Source: an uncultured Clostridia bacterium (GTDB lineage: Bacteria > Bacillota > Clostridia > Oscillospirales > Acutalibacteraceae). From it: DNA of 56,631 nt. This document shows positions 53,949-56,631 of the stretch, piece after piece. Each line of letters begins with the position of its first letter. The first letter of the stretch is position 1. The notes beneath the pieces are model-generated. The model worked only from the letters and a program-made list of their open reading frames with translations, had not been told where the DNA came from and ran no database searches. The stretch covers positions 1 to 56,631 of the forward strand of contig CANQVS010000014.1 of assembly GCA_947627345.1 (NCBI GenBank), read 5' to 3'. Made by a program: the position numbers and the translations under genes.

Positions 53949-54326
53949 TTATTTGAGCTCTACTTCAGCGCCTGCTTCTTCAAGCTTCGTCTTAATCTCT
54001 TCAGCCTCTTCCTTAGCTATAGCCTCCTTAATTACCTTAGGAGCACCGTCAACTAAGTCCTTAGCCTCTTTAAGTCCAAGACCTGTGATCTCACGAACAA
54101 CTTTGATTACATTTATTTTCTTTGCGCCAGCGCTCTTGAGTTCTACGTCAAACTCTGTCTTTTCAGCTGCAGCAACCTCGCCACCTGCAGCAGGACCTGC
54201 AACTGCAACCGCCGCAGCAGCAGAAACGCCAAATTCATCCTCTACAGCGTGTACGAGCTCGGAAAGCTCAAGAACTGTAAGGCCTTTTAATTCTTCAATA
54301 ATAGCAGTAATTTTATCTGATGCCAT
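53949..54326 (-). CDS. rplL: 50S ribosomal protein L7/L12
   Basis: A 125-residue stalk protein. The N-terminal dimerisation domain ([16 protein letters not shown]), Ala-rich hinge and C-terminal factor-binding domain ([47 protein letters not shown]) are typical and full length. It follows rplJ by 51 bases in the usual order. Confidence 0.98.
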   Translation of the reverse strand: MASDKITAIIEELKGLTVLELSELVHAVEDEFGVSAAAAVAVAGPAAGGEVAAAEKTEFDVELKSAGAKKINVIKVVREITGLGLKEAKDLVDGAPKVIKEAIAKEEAEEIKTKLEEAGAEVELK

Positions 54327-54377
54327 TTTAATTTACCTCCAATATTTTTAATAGTTAAATTCATTTTGGGACTTATT

Positions 54378-54959
54378 TTAAGCCTCTTCTGTTTCAGCTT
54401 CCTTTGCGGGAGCCTCTTCAGCTTTAGCTTCCTCTGCGGGAGCCTCAGCAGTTTCACAATTCTCAAATCCGCCCTTATCAACAATAGCCTGCATTACACG
54501 GGCAAAAGCTGAAATAGGAGCCTGGAACGCTCCGAGAACATTTGCAAGAAGAACATCTCTTGTCGGGAGCTTAGCGAGTGAGTTGATAGTATCTAAATCT
54601 ATCACCTTGCCGTCCATATAACCCGACTTAATCTCAAAGAAATCGTGTTCTTTAGCAAAGTTCGCAAGAATACGGGCAGCCGCCGCGTAATCTTCGTCAC
54701 TTGTAGCAAGAGCAGTAGTACCTTCAAGCACATCGTCCATATCGGAAAGACCTGCTTCATCGTTAGCACGCTTTAAAAGTGTGTTCTTAACAACGGTATA
54801 TTTTACATCGTTCTCACGAAGTTCCTTACGAAGCTTTGTATCTTCATCAACGTTGATACCCTTGTAGCTTACTACAACACCCATTACAGAATTTTTAAGT
54901 CTTTCGGCTAATTCAGCTACAATAGCCTGCTTAGCCTCTAAAGCACTTTTACTTGGCAA
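54378..54959 (-). CDS. rplJ: 50S ribosomal protein L10
   Basis: The stalk base protein, 193 residues from a TTG start (SKSALEAKQAIVAELAERLKNSVMGVVVSYKGI). An upstream in-frame ATG at 54974 lies on the GGAGG ribosome site itself, so the TTG eight bases after GGAGG, giving the normal L10 N-terminus, is preferred. The last 22 or so residues are a repetitive Glu/Ala extension (EAPAEEAKAEEAPAKEAETEEA) beyond the usual C-terminus. It is preceded by the L10 leader. Confidence 0.97.
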   Translation of the reverse strand: MPSKSALEAKQAIVAELAERLKNSVMGVVVSYKGINVDEDTKLRKELRENDVKYTVVKNTLLKRANDEAGLSDMDDVLEGTTALATSDEDYAAAARILANFAKEHDFFEIKSGYMDGKVIDLDTINSLAKLPTRDVLLANVLGAFQAPISAFARVMQAIVDKGGFENCETAEAPAEEAKAEEAPAKEAETEEA

Positions 54960-54999
54960 AATTTTCACCTCCATAAGTTATATAATTTCGCCAATCTAA

Positions 55000-55394
55000 A
55001 AATAAATCTCCTCACATACGCGAGGAGACCATAGAATACAAATTATATGCATCTTCCTCGGCAGGCAACCTACAGGTTTTACGCTTGAAAAGCACGAAGT
55101 CTCGGCTTTTCTTTGTCTAGCCTCTTTACTTCTCGCTTCTCTTAAAATAGCTTCAACTCCCCAAATTTGTTCCGCAGTTAATACTGCTACTCAAATTAGT
55201 TGTCGTCGGTCGCTATTTTAAGGCTCGAAGTCTCGGCTTTTCTTTGTCCAGCCTTATTGAACTCCGCTATTCCTCGTATAACTCCCACTCGTCTAAACTG
55301 TTTCAAATTATATTTATAATCTTTACAGCTTAGTCCTCGTCAGTCGTTATCCGAGGGCTATGCTCCTCGGCTTTTCTTTGCACCTGCTGTCTTT
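55000..55394 (-). ncRNA. Ribosomal protein L10 leader, with a large internal expansion
   Basis: On the minus strand the leader opens with AAGACAGCAGGTGC and ends with TTGCCTGCCGAGGA, the two conserved arms of the Firmicutes L10 leader that L10(L12)4 binds to repress its own operon. In known leaders these are a few dozen bases apart; here about 300 bases lie between them, with three copies of an AAAGAAAAGCCGAG block (near 55100, 55235 and 55365) and a long hairpin with 11-bp arms CTTAAAATAGC/GCTATTTTAAG. A final GTCTCCTC/GAGGAGAT hairpin followed by TTATTTTT (55003-55028) looks like an attenuator just before rplJ. Confidence 0.7.
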
Positions 55395-55445
55395 AGAACA
55401 GCGATATATTTTACACTAAAAGTGTAATTTATGAAATTTTATCAA

Positions 55446-56141
55446 TTAAACGCTGAATTTTGCGGGACTGATACGAACGGACGGTCCCATTGTGGACGTT
55501 ACAGCGCAGGATTTAATATACTGTCCCTTTGCGGCTGACGGCTTTGCTTTAATAATTGCGTCCATAAGAGCGTCAAAATTCTCCTGAAGCTTCTCTTTGC
55601 CGAAGCTTGCCTTACCAATCGCACAATGAATAATGTTAGTCTTATCAAGACGGTATTCAATTTTACCTGCCTTAGCCTCCTTAATCGCACGAGCAATATC
55701 GGGAGTTACTGTACCTGCCTTAGGGTTAGGCATTAAACCGCGGGGTCCGAGGATTTTACCAAGACGTCCTACAAGTCCCATACAATCCGGGGTTGTAACC
55801 AGAACGTCAAAATCCATCCAGTTTTCATTCTGGATTTTTTGCGTCATATCCTCTGCGCCAACATAGTCCGCGCCTGCTTCCTTGGCAAGGTCTTCGTTAG
55901 GTCCTTTGCAGATTGCGAGTACCTTTACGTTCTTTCCTGTACCGTTAGGAAGAACTAATGCGCCTCTTACCTGCTGGTCAGCGTGACGGCCGTCAACACC
56001 GAGACGAACGTGAAGCTCTACGGTTTCATCGAACTTAGCGGTGGCAGTTTTTACAACTGTAGCGATAGCCTCGTCAACATCATATAATTTAGTTCTGTCG
56101 ATAAGCTTTGCATTCTCGACATATTTCTTACCGTGTTTCAT
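55446..56141 (-). CDS. rplA: 50S ribosomal protein L1
   Basis: 231 residues with the normal beginning [14 protein letters not shown] and the signature [43 protein letters not shown] read in parts. It binds 23S rRNA at the L1 stalk and can repress its own mRNA. It follows rplK by 59 bases and precedes the L10 leader. Confidence 0.98.
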   Translation of the reverse strand: MKHGKKYVENAKLIDRTKLYDVDEAIATVVKTATAKFDETVELHVRLGVDGRHADQQVRGALVLPNGTGKNVKVLAICKGPNEDLAKEAGADYVGAEDMTQKIQNENWMDFDVLVTTPDCMGLVGRLGKILGPRGLMPNPKAGTVTPDIARAIKEAKAGKIEYRLDKTNIIHCAIGKASFGKEKLQENFDALMDAIIKAKPSAAKGQYIKSCAVTSTMGPSVRISPAKFSV

Positions 56142-56200
56142 CAGTATTCCTCCATAATTAGGTGGTCAAGCGGATATTCCTCCCACCCGGATTTCAAAAA

Positions 56201-56626
56201 TTAGTCAACTACTTCGATGCCCATACTTCTTGCTGTACCGGCTATCATACTCATAGCAGTTTCAATGCTACCGGCATTAAGGTCAGGCATCTTTGTTTCA
56301 GCAATTTTCTGAACCTGTTCACGGGTAATCTTTGCTACCTTTTGTTTGTTAGGTACGCCTGAACCGCTGTCAATTCCACACGCTTTCTTAATAAGAACAG
56401 CCGCGGGCGGAGTCTTTGTAATAAATGTGAAAGAACGGTCTGCGTAAACTGTAATTACTACAGGAATAATAAGTCCTGCGTCATTTTTTGTGCGCTCGTT
56501 AAAATCCTTTGTGAACGCAACAATGTTAACACCGTGCTGACCGAGAGCCGGTCCTACCGGTGGTGCCGGAGTAGCCTTTCCGGCAGGTATCTGCAGCTTA
56601 ATTAAGCCAACTACCTTTTGAGCCAT
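56201..56626 (-). CDS. rplK: 50S ribosomal protein L11
   Basis: 141 residues, complete, beginning five bases from the window edge. The N-terminal [27 protein letters not shown] and C-terminal RNA-binding [22 protein letters not shown] are canonical. It forms the GTPase-associated centre with L10 and L12. Its upstream ribosome site lies outside the window. Confidence 0.98.
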   Translation of the reverse strand: MAQKVVGLIKLQIPAGKATPAPPVGPALGQHGVNIVAFTKDFNERTKNDAGLIIPVVITVYADRSFTFITKTPPAAVLIKKACGIDSGSGVPNKQKVAKITREQVQKIAETKMPDLNAGSIETAMSMIAGTARSMGIEVVD

Positions 56627-56631
56627 TGTGT

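Overview
The window looks like a chromosome segment of a low-GC, spore-forming, starch-degrading Gram-positive gut bacterium, most like Ruminococcus bromii or a close relative. That assignment is inferred from gene content; no database search was possible. The evidence is CBM26 starch-binding modules joined to type I dockerins (the amylosome architecture described for R. bromii), secreted GH13 amylases, sporulation genes (spoIIP, gpr), anaerobic ribonucleotide reductase and Firmicutes-type operons. No phage, transposase, plasmid or CRISPR gene was seen.

Layout. 1-870: a 184-bp tandem repeat, a tRNA-Gln(UUG) and a tRNA-Ala(CGC). 872-9265 (minus): two secreted alpha-amylases (the first with CBM26 and dockerin, the second with bacterial Ig-like domains), ruvX, and three tandem extracellular glycerophosphodiester phosphodiesterase (GDPD) paralogs. 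9458-18068 (minus): a compact housekeeping operon reading alr, polA, arginine-phosphatase-like gene, rimI, tsaD, transglutaminase-like lipoprotein, pyrK, pyrD. Same-direction copies of a roughly 170-bp multi-hairpin element lie on both sides of it. 18461-26470 (plus): putP, a three-module putative starch-binding surface protein, nrdDG behind an NrdR box pair, and a DUF218 membrane protein. 26573-27571 (minus): flavodoxin and DUF3793. 27974-32018 (minus): a two-gene unit in which a non-catalytic CBM26-CBM26-Ig-Ig-dockerin protein precedes a CBM26-GH13 amylase. 32513-38736 (minus): rarA, glyA, dusB, a Thr/Glu-rich membrane protein, spoIIP, gpr. 38847-45805: a papain-like protease with dockerin, CHAP-SH3 protein, MATE transporter, MscS channel, an orphan PqqD/SipW-like pair, and a leucine-rich-repeat protein with dockerin. 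45979-53178 (minus): a 2399-residue secreted CotH-kinase-family protein. 53949-56626 (minus): rplK, rplA, an unusually long L10 leader, rplJ, rplL.

How the genes fit together. Four proteins carry dockerins: an amylase, a starch-binding protein, a protease and an LRR protein. All share nearly the same residues at the classic recognition positions, so they probably plug into the same cohesin scaffold; no cohesin is encoded here. The non-dockerin amylases and the Ig-domain GDPD would be free, wall-bound or surface-bound. A second family of intergenic repeats (about 80-160 bp, at least six copies) lies mostly downstream of the surface-protein genes.

Several start sites were moved on ribosome-binding-site evidence: TTG for the first amylase, gpr and rplJ; internal ATG for alr, pyrK, the DUF218 gene and mscS. 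Fine-scale coordinates of short sites were counted by eye and may be off by one or two bases.
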